64,000 bases of DNA from Ryuthela nishihirai (lineage: Eukaryota; Arthropoda; Arachnida; Araneae; Heptathelidae), in the NCBI GenBank assembly GCA_038380435.1, contig JAWZYU010000007.1, forward strand, positions 25,461,001-25,525,000, read 5' to 3'. The position numbers were made by a program, and so were the translations under genes. Each line of letters opens with the position of its first letter. The stretch's first letter is position 1. The notes under the pieces are model-generated. The model was not told the DNA's origin. It worked only from the letters and a program-made list of their open reading frames with translations, and searched no databases. Below are positions 1-11,234 of the stretch, in pieces.

Positions 1-575
1 TTGCAAAAATTCCTAAAAGAAAAAGACATGTACTTCTTCATGTCTCATAGTGATAAGAAAGACTGAATCGAACCCTGAGGGAAACATTATGGCGTTATTT
101 CACTAAACATAAAAATGTTTGATTCTTACACTCTCTGGATTCCATAGTGAAGAGTTATAATGCTTCCAAACATCGAGCTCATGGCCTTGCTCCCAAGGAC
201 GTGGATCTCTTTAATTAGAGTGTCGTCTGGGAGAGATTATACGGAGCGCCAAAGCAGGCAGAACCTGTCCGTTTTAAAGAGGGAGATCACATGAGACTCA
301 GCAGTTTGAAGCTTCCATTCAAGAAAGGTGCGTCGCAACAGTGGACTCGAGAGATATTTCGAGTGAAAAGAATCGTACCTAGAACACCTCCCGTTTGTGA
401 AGTGGTAGATAGTGATGGGAGGTAGATAGTAAAGTGGAACTTTCTATAGCCGAGAACTGCAGGAAATAAATCTTCCTGACCTCTACGCAGTGTAAAAAAT
501 CTTGGACCGGGACCGCAAAAAAGGCTTCTTAGTGAAGTGGAGAGATTATCCTACTCCCAGCTGGATATCAGAAAA
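1..575 (+). pseudogene. Polinton retroviral-type integrase, C-terminal part, degenerate
   Basis: Read across frames, the first 575 bases show the end of an integrase core, the basic region (around 345-400, reading roughly to EIFRVKRIVPRTPPV) and a chromodomain ending in an LVKWRDYP-type motif near 530-550. Integrase of this family inserts the linear element DNA. At least four stops and several frame changes lie between base 60 and 500, so it cannot be expressed as one protein. The catalytic core lies to the left of the window or is lost. The next gene begins where the chromodomain ends. Confidence is good for the chromodomain and moderate for the degraded upstream part. Confidence 0.7.
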
Positions 576-1676
576 TGGCTTCCTACTTAACTCTCCCTTC
601 CTCCGACAGCATTGACGTTTACCCTTCTAACACTCAGAGCGATTATACTACGAGACTGGCACAGCCAATCGAGCTGAATGGTGAATGGGAGGTAGCGCTA
701 TCCGAGATTCACATTCCCACGAGTTGGTATAATATCGACGATTCGAATAGCTCCTTCTCCACGCATTTCAGATGGTTCCCCTCCTTTCCTAAAGATGCAA
801 TTTAGATCTCGCTAAGTTCGCGATACTTTGGAAAGCCTATGAAGAGAGTGGGGATTGTAAAAAGTATTCAGCATCAAATTCCTACAGATATAGATATTAA
901 AGTGATGAAAAGAGATGATATGGTTGTTCCAGATTGGAGCTACTAATTATTCATTGTTTTTTACGAAAAAGACAGAGAGTTTCAACACATTCTTCAATAT
1001 CGACGCGGCGTACATGGAAACTCTTCACTACGGCAACTTCTCTAGCAAGGTCAGAAAGGATGATGGTGATTTCTTCACCCCCGATTCATCACTTTATTTT
1101 TACTTACTACCCCATCCTGTGATGAAAGGAAACGCGAACCAGATACCCCACGGTCGTTACGAAAATGTGGAAGCTATTTTCTCTGCTATGCTTCAAACTA
1201 TGTCTTCCGAAGATAGAAAACATTACGGCCTCAAGAAACTGGCTAATAATCATACACAAATCACCAATAGTGCTAGTTATTACCTCATGTTCCCTGCCTC
1301 TTCCAAAGGGTTGGGAGAATTACTAGGTTTTGACAAATTCGAATATTTGTATAACATCTCCGTGTACAAGTATGCCATTGATATTAACGCGGGTATATCT
1401 GGTATTTATGTGTACTCCGACCTGGTAGCGCCTCATTTATTAGGCGACACTTATGCAGAGCTGTTACATGTGATTAACCCCTCTACAAAAACAGCCAACA
1501 ACGAGGCTATAGTGAAAACTTTTACGAGTGCTGTTTATTAACCTCTGGCAAGGAACGTGTTCGAGAGTATGAGAATATTTCTGCGTACAGATAGTGGGGA
1601 ATCGTAATCTTTTAAGTACGGTAAAGTTTTAGTCAAGCTGCACTTTCGTCATGCGAATCATGTACACAGAGCCTAG
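575..1676 (+). pseudogene. Polinton penton-like minor capsid protein, broken
   Basis: The ATG at 575 opens a reading frame starting MASYLTLPSSDSIDVYP, typical of the Polinton protein thought to be the single jelly-roll penton. That frame stops at 803. Homology resumes in another frame around 915 (IDAAYMETLHYGNF onwards) and runs to an in-frame TAA at 1539, a second TAA near 1605 and the apparent natural end (TAG at 1674). The complete family protein is about 300-370 residues, so little sequence is missing; it is broken by a frame change and two stops. Penton assignment is by position and N-terminal motif. The alternative is another minor capsid component. Confidence 0.65.
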
Positions 1677-1692
1677 TCCCTCCACCTACCTG

Positions 1693-2445
1693 ATGTACTA
1701 CAGGGCTCAGACGGGCGCAGGGGTGTTGGGTTGGGTTGGGTTGTTTTACCTCTGAGCGGCACTTTTTTTGCACACCATGGGCTAAATGGCCAGGCCACAT
1801 GGACCCCGAAGGCTCAGAGAAGGTTGGGGGAGGGGACCCACTGGAACAGCTGTTGGGAGACAGATGGTAGTCTCCCGTCAAGGCCATCCAGCGTGTTCTT
1901 TAACGTGCACAGGGTATGGCTCTCCCGCACACGGGGCCACGGCACATCCGACGGACGGCGGCCTTTCCAAGCCCATCAGTGTCCCCTACTGACCATGGGC
2001 AGGGCGGGGAATTTTGCGGAGATAAATCTCAACGCTGACCCAGCTGGGACTCGAACCTGGGAACTACAGATTACGAGTCTGGCGCGCTACCGACTAAGCC
2101 ACCCCCGCCCCTACAGGGGTGTTCAGGGGGCCCAGGTATCAAAGAGGAGGAAGGCTCGGATCCTTATTTAGAAGTATCGGAAGTTTCGTATCCCCGATTC
2201 TGAAGCCCATGGCGTTTTCTCTAGGAAAGCAAGCAGCTAGATCAGGAATTAAATTCGCTTCGGAAGTTGCATCAGGTCGCGACCCAAAAGAATCGTTCAA
2301 ATCGAATTTGAAGTACGGTGCCGCTAACTTGTTAGAAGAAGTTGGGAAAAATCTGCGTGGCAGAAGTATAAAGCGTAAGAAACAAAATAAAATTGTCAGA
2401 TTGTCAAAGAGACATTGTAGAGTGAAGGACGTCTTTGTAAAATGA
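1693..2445 (+). pseudogene. Polinton small basic core-like (pX-type) protein, split by a SINE
   Basis: The frame begins at an ATG at 1693 and is interrupted at 1728 by a minus-oriented SINE flanked by a 10-bp target duplication. The same frame continues from 2124 with GGRLGSLFRSIGSF, a glycine and hydrophobic segment, then a lysine/arginine-rich tail. Family members are small virion core proteins encoded just before the major capsid gene. The stop overlaps the capsid ATG as ATGA at 2442-2445. Apart from the SINE the frame looks clean, so the insertion may have been the first disabling event in this gene. Confidence 0.6.
1728..2113 (-). mobile_element. SINE A (tRNA-Thr-like head), full length, copy 1
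   Basis: The tRNA-like head lies at the right end and the tail, a (TTGGG)n run as read on plus, at the left. The TSD caggggtgtt is at 1718-1727 and 2114-2123. The head has A- and B-box promoter motifs (GGTTCGAGTCC) and an anticodon loop CTCGTAA, which would read as threonine CGU. The insertion interrupts the pX-type gene of the Polinton. Confidence 0.93.
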
Positions 2446-4103
2446 GCGAAAGAATCCACGATTCGTCTGGCGATTGCGCTCTTTCGGAACTCGACCTGTT
2501 TGCTATACCACCGACTAACTCACAGGCTGAAAGAGCTACTTATGTTGCTTACCAGCCCCTTGCTTCGTTAGAAGGAAATGCCCCGTTGGAATTTAACGTT
2601 GTTGGAGGTGACGAATACATCAATTTATCAGGTTCGAGTCCCAGCTGGGTCAGCGTTGAGATTTATCTCCGCAAAATTCCCCGCCCTGCCCACGGTCAGT
2701 AGGGGACACCGATGGGCTTGGAAAGGCCGCCGTCCGTCGGATGGGACGTTAAGCAGTGGCCCCGTGTGCGGGAGAGCCATACCCTGTGCACGTTAAAGAA
2801 CACGCTGGATGGCCTTGACGGGAGACTACCATCTGTCTCCCAAAAGCTGTTCCAGTGGGTCCCCTCCCCCAACCTTCTCTGAGCCTTCGGGGTCCATGTG
2901 ACCTGGCCATTTAGCCCATGAGGTGCAAAAGGTGCAAAAAAGTGCCGCTCAGAGGTAAAACAACCCAACCTACATCAATTTATCCCGATGTCACTTAAGA
3001 ATAAGGCAAGAATAACAGACGCTGCAGGAAGACCAATAACGGATGCAGAAGCTGTTGCTACATCGAACAATTTTTTACACGGCTTGTTTAGTCAAGTGGA
3101 TGTGTACCTGAACGAACAATTAGTGAGTGGAATCCACAGTCTTTACCCCTACAGAAGTTATCTGGAAAATTTACTTAACTTCGGATCCGACGCAGTTAAA
3201 AGCCATTTAACGTGTGGACTATGGCATCTGGATGCTGCAAGCAAAATGGAAGAATGTGGTGTTGCTAATCTTGGTTTGAAAACGAGGAAAACTTTAGCAG
3301 GTTCGCGTAGCATCGAATTAATCGGATGGGTACATGCGGATCTATTTCTACAAGACCGGTATTTACTGAATCACGTAGACCTTCGATTGAGGATGACGAA
3401 GTCAAAACCAGAATTCTGCCTAATGACTAACGAAGCAAACCCTCCTTACAAAGTGAAATTTAAAGAAGCCGCTTTCTATTTAAGGAAAGTCAAAGTCAGC
3501 AGTCCAACGCTACTCGCTCAGGCTCAGATGCTACACAAGACCTCGGCCAAATATCCCTTAAGACGTGTGGAAGTCAGATCGTTCACTCTCAGCTCTGGAA
3601 TTACTTCGTGCACGAGAGATAATTTATTCAGCTCTCAGATGCCCAAAAGAGTCATTGTAGGGATCGTCGACTCATCTGCCATGAACGGGGATTTTGCAAG
3701 AAATCCATACAATTTCAAGCATTACAATCTAAATTATATATCTCTGTATGCTGACACCGAGCAATTCCCCTCTCAACCGCTCACCCCTGACTATCCAAAT
3801 CATCAATATATACGCTCTTATCAAACGTTATTGGAATCACTAGACGTCTGGAAAGACAACAAAGGGGTACAATTTGGTCGCTCAGCTTATGCGAAAGGGT
3901 ACACATTGTACGGATTCGAACTGTCTGCAGGTGGTAAACAATGTGAAGATTACTTTAATCTAGTGAAGAGTGCAAATTGTAGATTAGAGATCAAATTCGG
4001 AACCCCTCTAATCGAAGCAGTGAGCGTGATTCTATATGTGGAATTCGAGAACCTTTGGGAGATAGACCAACATCGTAAAATTTTATTTGATTTCTTTGCG
4101 TGA
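2442..4103 (+). pseudogene. Polinton major capsid (hexon-like, double jelly-roll) protein, split by a SINE and frameshifted
   Basis: The N-terminal part (2442-2629, from MSERIHDSSG) ends at the motif YINLS, where a SINE has inserted with a 14-bp target duplication. Homology resumes at 2985. A one-base frame change near 3005 separates the short stretch after the SINE from a clean 371-residue frame (2988-4103) containing LFSQVDVYLNEQLV and a YPYRSYLENLLNFG motif typical of this capsid family. Without the SINE the gene is about 1.3 kb, near the family's usual 450-550 residues. The stop overlaps the next gene as TGATG. The role is major shell protein; the hexon identity is from motif memory and is fairly secure. 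Confidence 0.72.
2630..2970 (+). mobile_element. SINE A copy 2, 5'-truncated
   Basis: It starts inside the tRNA-like head at the B box and runs to the (AACCC)n tail. The TSD tacatcaatttatc is at 2616-2629 and 2971-2984. The internal ORFs on either strand recur in every SINE copy and are not genes. It interrupts the Polinton major capsid gene. Confidence 0.93.
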
Positions 4104-4544
4104 TGGATACCCTTCAACTATCTCACGTTCTTCGTAATGACCCCTTTACTCGTCATTTGTTTCTAGGAGTGTTTGCTAGAGACCAACTGCCAAACATTAC
4201 GAAGAAGCCGTGTCTTTTTATCTTTAACACCGATGTTTCGACCTCTACTGGAGAACACTGGATAGCTGTCTATGTGAACAAGAGAACAGTCGAACATTTT
4301 GACCTCCTAGGCATGGAGCCTAGCATCGAAGAATATTAAAGGAAGATAGGGATGAACCGAATATTGTACCCAACGTTACCACTACAGTCGCCAGTTTCCA
4401 TCACATGTGGAGTTCACTCTCTATTTCCTCTTTCTACGAACGAGAGGCGTGACCTTGAAGCGGTTCCTGAAGGAGCGTTATTCTTGTCACCTGGGATTTA
4501 ATGAGCTCTTGATAACACTATTTAATGACATGGTCGATTATTAG
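4103..4544 (+). pseudogene. Polinton adenain-like cysteine protease, frameshifted
   Basis: The frame from 4103 (MDTLQLSHVLRNDPFTRHLFLGVF) carries the catalytic-His motif GEHWIAVYV and a downstream HFDLLG segment with the Asp expected of C5/Ulp1-type proteases. It hits a TAA at 4337. The Cys motif (TCGVH, near 4402-4416) and the C-terminal helix region (TLKRFLKERYSC, to the TAG at 4542) sit in two other frames, so at least two indels separate the His/Asp half from the Cys half. The family matures capsid proteins inside the virion. It lies between the capsid and ATPase genes, as expected for Polintons. Confidence 0.72.
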
Positions 4545-4560
4545 CCAGTTTTTTCCCACT

Positions 4561-5179
4561 ATGCAATCGCCAAGTACAATTCTTGTTAGCGGCCCCAGCC
4601 AGTGTGGGAAAACCACTTTTGTTTTGGAACTCATACGCCATGCAGATAAAGTGTTCTCTCCGAATCCCGACAGAATCATCTACTGTTATTCTTTGTAGCA
4701 GCCTGCGTTCGAATCCCTCAAACGAAAAGTAGAATTCGTGGGAGGCTTCCCCGACCTACAGTTGAATGCAAAGCAACGTACTTTGCTCTTGCTGAATGAT
4801 ATGTTTGTTCAAGCTGCAGATGATACAAGGGTATCTGATCTATTCACAAAGGAGTCTCATCATTTGAATGCCACGGTCGTCCCTCATCTCACAGAATTTA
4901 TTTTTTCAAGGTAAATGCGCAAGGAATATCAGTATCAACTCGCATTATTTAGTTTTATTCAAAAACCCTAGGAACGTTTCTCAGATTACTTATTTAGCAA
5001 GACAAATGTTTCCCAGAGAGACGAAATTATTATTGGATGCATTTAAACTAGCTGCACAGAGACCTCATGGCTATTTGCTTCTGGACTGTGGTGTGAAAAC
5101 ACCAGATGAGCAGCGTCTTAGAAGTAGAATACTTCCTTCTGAATCTCCTGAAATTATTTACATGAGGAATGAGGATTAA
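4561..5179 (+). pseudogene. Polinton FtsK/HerA-type genome-packaging ATPase, broken
   Basis: The ATG at 4561 is followed by the Walker A motif GPSQCGKTT. An in-frame TAG at 4696 interrupts the frame soon after. The same frame continues through a Walker B-like LLLLNDMF, where the expected acidic pair is reduced to Asn-Asp. It then shifts near 4870-4910 into a frame ending at 5177 (ITYLARQMFPRETKLLLDAF, DCGVKTPDEQRLRSRI), typical of the C-terminal part of this ATPase. In the family this enzyme drives DNA into the capsid. Stop, Walker B change and frameshift make it inactive. Confidence 0.78.
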
Positions 5180-5956
5180 AACAAAGGAACCGTTTTTTCG
5201 TTATCTGTTGAATGCACCCCCAAAGAAACGTTCGGCGCTGTTGAGAACCGCAAGTGACAGTGAGCTACTCGTTTCGTGCGAAATTTGTTTCAATTTAGTG
5301 AGAGCTAATCTACCAGTTTCTTCAAATGTACTGAAAATATTGTCCAAACACAAGTGCATTATACGAAAGCTAGCTGCAAAAAACATTAGTATGAAATCTA
5401 AAAGTGCATACATACGTCAGAAAGGAGGCGGATTTCTACTTCCTCTTCTCTCAAGTGTGGTTCCCCTGATAGCTAATTTATTACAGCGATGTTTCTCCGT
5501 TAAAGCCGTTGAACAGCACCACCTAAAAGCGAAAACTGATGATCTCGATAGCGACATGCAACGTATTTTGAAATCTCCTGGAAATCTCGATCAGAAAGCA
5601 GAGGCACATCTGACCGCTTTACGAAAATATTTACAATATTCGAAAAAAATCGAGGCACCAGACGAAATGACAATCACTCCAGGGCTATCAGTAATCATAT
5701 TATCAGTAAGAGACATAAGAGACATAATTGACATGTCTCCTCGTCACTTCAAAAGCAAGGTTCAAGAAAAAATGAAATCTTTGCCCGAAACAGTTCGATG
5801 GGATTCAAGAGGCAGATTTTAAATTACGGTAGAACCATACCAGACGCGTATCTACCCGAACTTCTCACAGAAGCAGTCAGAAAAAAATCGAAAACCCGAC
5901 ATCCCCGGACAGAAGGAATTTATACAGCAAATGAATTGGGAAATTTTTTAATGTAA
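5169..5956 (+). pseudogene. Polinton late protein with hydrophobic segment, frameshifted near C-terminus
   Basis: The frame 5169-5822 begins MRIKTKEPFFRYLLNAPPKKRS, has a basic stretch, then a glycine-led hydrophobic segment (GGGFLLPLLSSVVPLIANLL, about residues 86-105). This arrangement is common in the Polinton gene next to the ATPase and is sometimes compared with membrane-active or core proteins of adenoviruses; I do not assert a function. Homologous C-terminal sequence (ILNYGRTIPDAYLPELL) continues in another frame from about 5812 to a TAA near 5954, showing an indel close to 5815. The start overlaps the ATPase end. Confidence 0.55.
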
Positions 5957-5959
5957 ACA

Positions 5960-6285
5960 TCGGAAATATTAATGTAGTCTCAGTAATCGCCTTAATAAAA
6001 AGAATGTATCCTCATACTAACGTGTATAGATTCGTTTTCCTTCCGATTATATAACACGAATTCAAAAGCCTGGCTTTCCACGCTCGTGGAATGCAGTGCA
6101 TCTCTCCTCATACCTGGAAGGCCGGGAGCTATGGGAGTACCCAGTGTACGGTAACCGTGCACTGAGGGGGTCTCCTGCTCGTAGGTAATACCATTCATCT
6201 TTGCAGGAGTAAAACAAAACTCACAGGTCGTGCAGTACACGCAATTCAGGGTTTAAAAAATATTTCAGGTTTAATCAAAATAATA
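5960..6285 (+). other. No gene seen (Polinton interior)
   Basis: Non-coding, moderately AT-rich sequence between the last plus-strand Polinton gene and the minisatellite. I see no motif that I can name. Confidence 0.5.
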
Positions 6286-6289
6286 ACTT

Positions 6290-7260
6290 GAACAGTCATA
6301 GCATAAGATGTCAGACTAAAAACAACGACATAATTTAAAATCATACTGTAGAAATAATGTAAAATCAGAGTATATCAGTAGCATAATGAACCATATCATT
6401 TAAAATCATACTACAGAAATAATAAGTAAAGTAGCGAAACAGTATAATTTACAAATAATACCTACATGACCAATTTAAAAAGTAGTTCAGGAATAATGAA
6501 GCAACGACATAAAATCATATTACATAAATAATAAAACAGCGACATAATATAAAAATCATAATTCAGGAATAATAAAGCAATGACATAAAAATCATAGTTC
6601 AGGAATAATGAATCAGCGACATAAAATCATACTACATAAATAATAAAACAGCGACATAGTGTAAAAATCATAGAGCAGAAAATAATAAGTAAAGCAGCGA
6701 TATAGTATAAAAATCATAGTTCAGGAATAATAAAGTAGTGACATAAAAATCGCACTACACAAATAATAATAAAGCAGCGACATAATATAAAAATCATACA
6801 GCAGAAAATAAGTACAGCAGCGATATAGTATGAAAACCATAGTTCAGTAATAATAAAGAAGTGACATAAAAATCAAAGTTCAGGAATAATAAAGCATAAT
6901 GTGAAAATAATACTGTGGAAATAATAATAAACCATAATTTACAAAACTAAGTGCATGTCCAATTTAAATACTAGAAATAAAGTAAAATCAGAGTATAATA
7001 AACCATATCATACTACAGAAATAATAAAGCAGTGATATCCATTCGCGTGACATGGTATAATATAAAAATAATAAAGCAGTGATATAAAATTCATAGTGTA
7101 TGTCCAATTTAAATCTTAGAAATAATAATGTGAAATCATAGAATATAAAATCAATAATACGCGTATGGTAGTGGCATAATATTAAAATCATACTACATAT
7201 ATAATAAAGCAGTGATATAGTATTAAAATCAGAATATATCATAATTTTAAAATAACCCCT
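6290..7260. repeat. Degenerate AT-rich minisatellite inside the Polinton
   Basis: About 1 kb of imperfect units of roughly 35-45 bp built on recurring words such as aataataaagcagcgacata, aaaatcatagttcagg and caatttaaat. Units vary in length and order, so it is an old, shuffled array. It sits between the two convergent gene blocks, where transcripts from the plus-strand late genes and the minus-strand polymerase would both end. No coding potential is seen. Confidence 0.75.
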
Positions 7261-7378
7261 GCATGTTATAAACAGTGACATACTGCAGAAAGAGTTAGAA
7301 TGTGTCAAAGTGGCTAAAGAATGTAAAATATGGTGTTAATGGGTCTGGTGGCTGCTTATCTGAACGGTTAACTGGAAT

Positions 7379-8162
7379 TTAAGCTTTGAAACCGAAAGAG
7401 AATGTGTCACTTTGACCAGGTTTAAATATCCTCTTATTAAAATTAAAAAATAGTTTTTTATGGAAAGGGCGGTTAGTGAGGGTGGCCTTGTGTTTGTCAA
7501 TTTGGACGTTCAAGGTGACAGCAAAAGTGGCGGGAGGACCTCCTAGAATTAGATCGTGGAGAAGCTCCGTAGTGTAGCGTTCTCTGTTACGCACATTCAA
7601 TTTAGAGCCTTTAGCACGGGTGATAGTTTCACCATTTGAAAGTTCCAGTATATAATTTTTAGGGGCTATGGAGATGTACCGATCTATAGTTACGCTGGGT
7701 CCATACTGATCGGTTATCTCGTTTTTAAAATGCCCCATGAAATCAGAGGACTCTGGAATGAATGTGTCGCTGGGGGAGGTTTTACAAATGCACGAATCTG
7801 TGCCGGCGTAGAGGGCTGGCTGTTTTAATTTGGAAAGCATGTCATATAGAGTGAGACGTGCTTGGGCGGTGACAAATGAGGCCACAACAATATTACCTTT
7901 AGGGGTAGATTAGGGGTGAATTCTTTAGGGGGTGAATTCTTTAGTGGGTCTGTAGGTCACTAGGATATGATCCGAATTGACCGCGTGGAGGTCAGTGAGA
8001 ATTTTGGAGCGATCGTTCGCTGAGTCCAATAATTTTATGGGGTTGTCAGTGACTTGAGACACAGGTCTAGAAAGGTCTTCTGACAATTTTCCCCATAAAT
8101 TATTTAGCCCCCCCCCCTTCGACAAATTTCTTTTAAGCGATATTGCTAAACTTTTTATGGAA
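7379..8162 (-). pseudogene. Polinton protein-primed DNA polymerase B, C-terminal fragment, inactivated
   Basis: Reading leftwards on minus, the fragment starts with an NNLWGKLSED motif (just below 8125), passes a stop and short repeat at about 7888-7935, and continues through VASFVTAQARLTLYDML and the motif C region, which reads YAGTDSC. The catalytic pair is therefore changed at the first acidic position to Gly. It ends at 7379 with the usual basic C-terminal tail. The family protein is about 1,000 residues or more; only about 250 remain, and nothing upstream of about 8165 is recognisable. A homopolymeric C run (G on minus) at about 8109-8118 also disturbs the frame. Confidence 0.75.
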
Positions 8163-8169
8163 GAGGCAG

Positions 8170-9317
8170 GAGTTGAAGATAATTAGTCGTACATGTCTGA
8201 ATGGAACTTTGCTATGTTACTAAACGAAGTGTACAACGAACTGGTACACGCCTCGGAATATGTACTAAATAAATGCTAATAGTGTTACTAAATAAACGTA
8301 ACAGAAAGCATCCCACACACAGCGATGACGTCATTTCGGACACGCCCCTCCTAAACAGTCAACCTCCACAAACACGCAGGGGAAGGGGGAAGGAGCTTTT
8401 CCTCTCCCCTTCTGTTCAGTAATTACGACTACTCATACACTTCATATAATGTATATGTTGAAACTTATTATCCCTTCTAGAAAATGTATTCTTTCCAAAG
8501 ATCGAAATTTATATCAGACTCTCTCATAGATTCTGCTAAAAACTCTAAACTGTGGGTTGAAATCACTCAACTCTCCTCCTTTATCATGTAAACAAGTCCT
8601 TCCTTAGTCATCGTTTTCATTTTGATACCACACGACTTCTATTGAATGGGTTATAAAGCTAAGCAGTTACAAATTCCACGATATTCTATCAAGAGAAGAT
8701 TGGTCACCTGCACGACTTCGTTATTCGAAATATCACTGTATTCTCTCGCTATATACATGTAAAATACTAATAATGGTATTAAAGTTTATAAAATTACCAG
8801 TAAATTAATGAATAAGAATATTTATTAGCAGAAACCACCTCCTCTTCTTTCCACAAAGATATTAGACAAATCTTAGGCCACTCTGTCAACAGTTTGCAAC
8901 CAGAAACAAACTTTCCGTTGGAGATTCCGCCGTTCAAGCAGACTCTTTTAGTGTAATGAGCTTTTCATTGCATGAATTAAACTGAGTTATGGCTTGCAAC
9001 TGTTTCAAGACTCGTTTACACATTACTAACAAGCACGAGTTGACGAAGTAGAAATCCGCTCGATGCAGCCACGTGAAAGCACGCTCAATTAGAAAGTCAA
9101 ATTCGTGTAAACGTATAGACTGAAGTTTCGATGTTCTCAGGATATTCCTATTAACAAGAACCCAGTAAAATAATCACACGTTTCCTCCTTTCGTTGACAG
9201 TGTGTAGAACTGCAAACCAAACTATACGATTTCGAATTTATAGTTAGCAGGATTGTAAAACCGAGCTTTAAGGGTTAAGCTGTTAGATCTCAGTACATGA
9301 AACATTTACCTGCATCA
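8170..9317. other. No gene seen
   Basis: AT-rich sequence with a short GC-richer patch near 8310-8420. I see no coding region, no right-end Polinton terminal repeat and no other element that I can support. Confidence 0.5.
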
Positions 9318-9325
9318 TGTAGAAT

Positions 9326-9536
9326 CGTCCCATGGCCGAGTGGTTAGCGCGCTTGGCTACTGATATAAGAGACCTGGGTTCGAGCCTCGGATAAGGCATG
9401 GATGTTCGTGTTGTTTTTCTGCTGAGGTCCTGCCATCCTCTCAGACCTTCTAGTGTGGCATATAAACTGACAGGCTCCTGTCAGACCTCTGTGGCAAGCA
9501 GCTGCTTGAGGGGGGTATTTATTTATTATATTATTT
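9326..9536 (+). mobile_element. SINE B (tRNA-derived, second family), full length, copy 1
   Basis: The tRNA-like head (catggccgagtggttagcgcg, B box GGGTTCGAGCC) is followed by a body with gctgaggtcctgccatcctc and gtcagacctctgtggcaagc, and a tail of tattt/ttatt units. The TSD tgtagaat is at 9318-9325 and 9537-9544. The head resembles tRNAs with a long variable arm (Leu/Ser type), but the body is not tRNA, so it is not a functional tRNA gene. Confidence 0.85.
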
Positions 9537-9544
9537 TGTAGAAT

Positions 9545-11230
9545 ATGTATATTGGAGTCAAAAATATATATTGGAGCAAGTTAAAATACAATCTAAGAGT
9601 TCGAAGAATTTAAAATAAAAGAGCTATAAAATACTATTCAGTTGAAAATTAAGCCTAAATTGCAAGTTTAATTTTAATTCAGAAAACAAAAATATTGGTG
9701 AATTATTACAATTATTATTTAATGCTAGTTCAAAACTATAAATTCATTAATGCCTTTACAAATTGAATGATACAAACTTAAAAATCATTCAAACATTGAT
9801 ACAATGTTATTCCATCTTCCTTTGCAATTCCACCCCCACCTTCCGTACTTTTTAACTGGTGTTTATCTCCCACAGAATAACCAGCATATTCTTTCCAAAG
9901 ATTGGAACTGATGCTTCAATATCAAATTAACAAATCGAATTGAAACTTGTGGAAATCAACAAATTGAATTCCACAAGTGAAATCTTCATTTGTGGAAAAT
10001 TACCAACAGGAATATCAATATTCTCAACTGAAGCTACAGCACTGATCAGAGTCATCACCTCTATTATTCAACAAAATAATCATTTTTCTCCTATTATCTG
10101 ACTCGAAATCGGTGCTCACAGTAATCAGTAAAATTTCGACAAAATCAGACACAATTATTCTTGATCTACATAGTTCTCTTCAACAAGCAATGTTTTGAGT
10201 TTCGTCCATTATTTTGCAACAAAATTATCATGTAGCAGAGATGGACGTCTCAATATTTTTGCTTTAGCCGTAATTCTGATTTTCCTGTAACTTTCAAAGT
10301 GTGTGGATATCTTGCTTTGAGTTCTCTATCTGATTACGATTTGCTTTTTTATTGCTTTTCACAAAAAAAAAAAATTAAATGGAAAAATTTATTATGATTA
10401 TATAAGAATATTGTAGAAGAATCTAAAATTAACTGCCGGCTTTTTATAAAAAGATACGAACTTGTTTCATTTTAAAATTATAATTATGTATAATTATTTA
10501 AAAAAAATTAGTTAAGACGCTGTTCGACAGGAGCGCTAGAATCGTTTTTCTGCTACAATGGGCTTATATGTAAGTCGTCTATTATTATTTAATCTGCATC
10601 TATCTCCATGCTGTAACAGTAGCCTAATCTGAAGCAGCAACATACAAGTCTGTACTTAGATCTGATATGAACCTAACAGGTTCATGACTTTTAGTGCATA
10701 TTAGCTCCGGGGAGAAAAAATTTATTTTTTCCTGGGATTCGGAATTGAAAATTTTCTTTGATTTCCCGATTAATTGGTACCGGGAATTCTCTGTAATAAC
10801 CCTCTATTTCAAACATACCAAAATACAGGTATTGAATAAAACGCTACTACGATATTTCGTGTTGAAAAATGGGTCTGTGTACCGAAAGCATGCACCACGA
10901 AGTCTTTGAAAAGGCCCGCAACTTATCGATTTTTAATTTGAATTTATTTCCCTGTACGTTAAAGAATAAAAATTTGTTTTCGAAATTCCTTCATGTGATA
11001 AATGAATTACAAATAATTAATAATTTCGTTTTAATGAAATTTGAAAGAATCGAAATTTTTTTACTCCTGTTGAAATCAAGATCATTGTTTCATAAGCCAA
11101 TTCATTCATCATTTTGAATAACTCGTTGACATTATATTTAATTATATTAATATACAGATATGCTAAATTAAATGAACTATATGAATGCACTCAGTGATGA
11201 TTGAATTATGACCAAACCCTCAGTGATGAT
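9545..11230. other. AT-rich intergenic sequence, no gene seen
   Basis: Long AT-rich stretch with only short unsupported ORFs (for example 10694-10909). I see no recognised domain, splice pattern or repeat. Confidence 0.5.
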
Positions 11231-11234
11231 TGAA

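Larger units (their letters stand above)
1..8165 (+). mobile_element. Polinton/Maverick DNA transposon remnant, all genes broken
   Basis: Gene content and order match Polintons (also called adintoviruses when viral). In order there are an integrase end with chromodomain, penton-like capsid, small core-like protein, major capsid, adenain-like protease, packaging ATPase and a late hydrophobic-segment protein on plus, then the DNA polymerase B end on minus. Several neighbours overlap by a few bases (ATGA at 2442, TGATG at 4101), as in compact viral genomes. Every gene carries stops, frameshifts or SINE insertions. The integrase 5' part lies outside the window or is lost. Most of the polymerase gene and the right terminal repeat are missing, so this is a truncated, immobile copy. 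Assignment is from recognised motifs, without a database search. Confidence 0.85.

Noticed and set aside
6290..7260. CRISPR array
   Set aside because: Units are imperfect, variable in length and lack unique spacers; the genome is eukaryotic.
6988..7308. 106-residue minus-strand ORF rich in Tyr/Phe/Ile
   Set aside because: It is encoded entirely within the degenerate AT-rich minisatellite.
8320..8331. CRE-like tgacgtcat sites as a regulatory cluster (also near 24978 and 38148)
   Set aside because: They are isolated short motifs without a gene start nearby; expected by chance at this frequency.
9326..9400. Functional tRNA gene (Leu/Ser-like)
   Set aside because: The sequence is the head of SINE B; it continues into a conserved SINE body with a TSD and lacks a tRNA 3' end.
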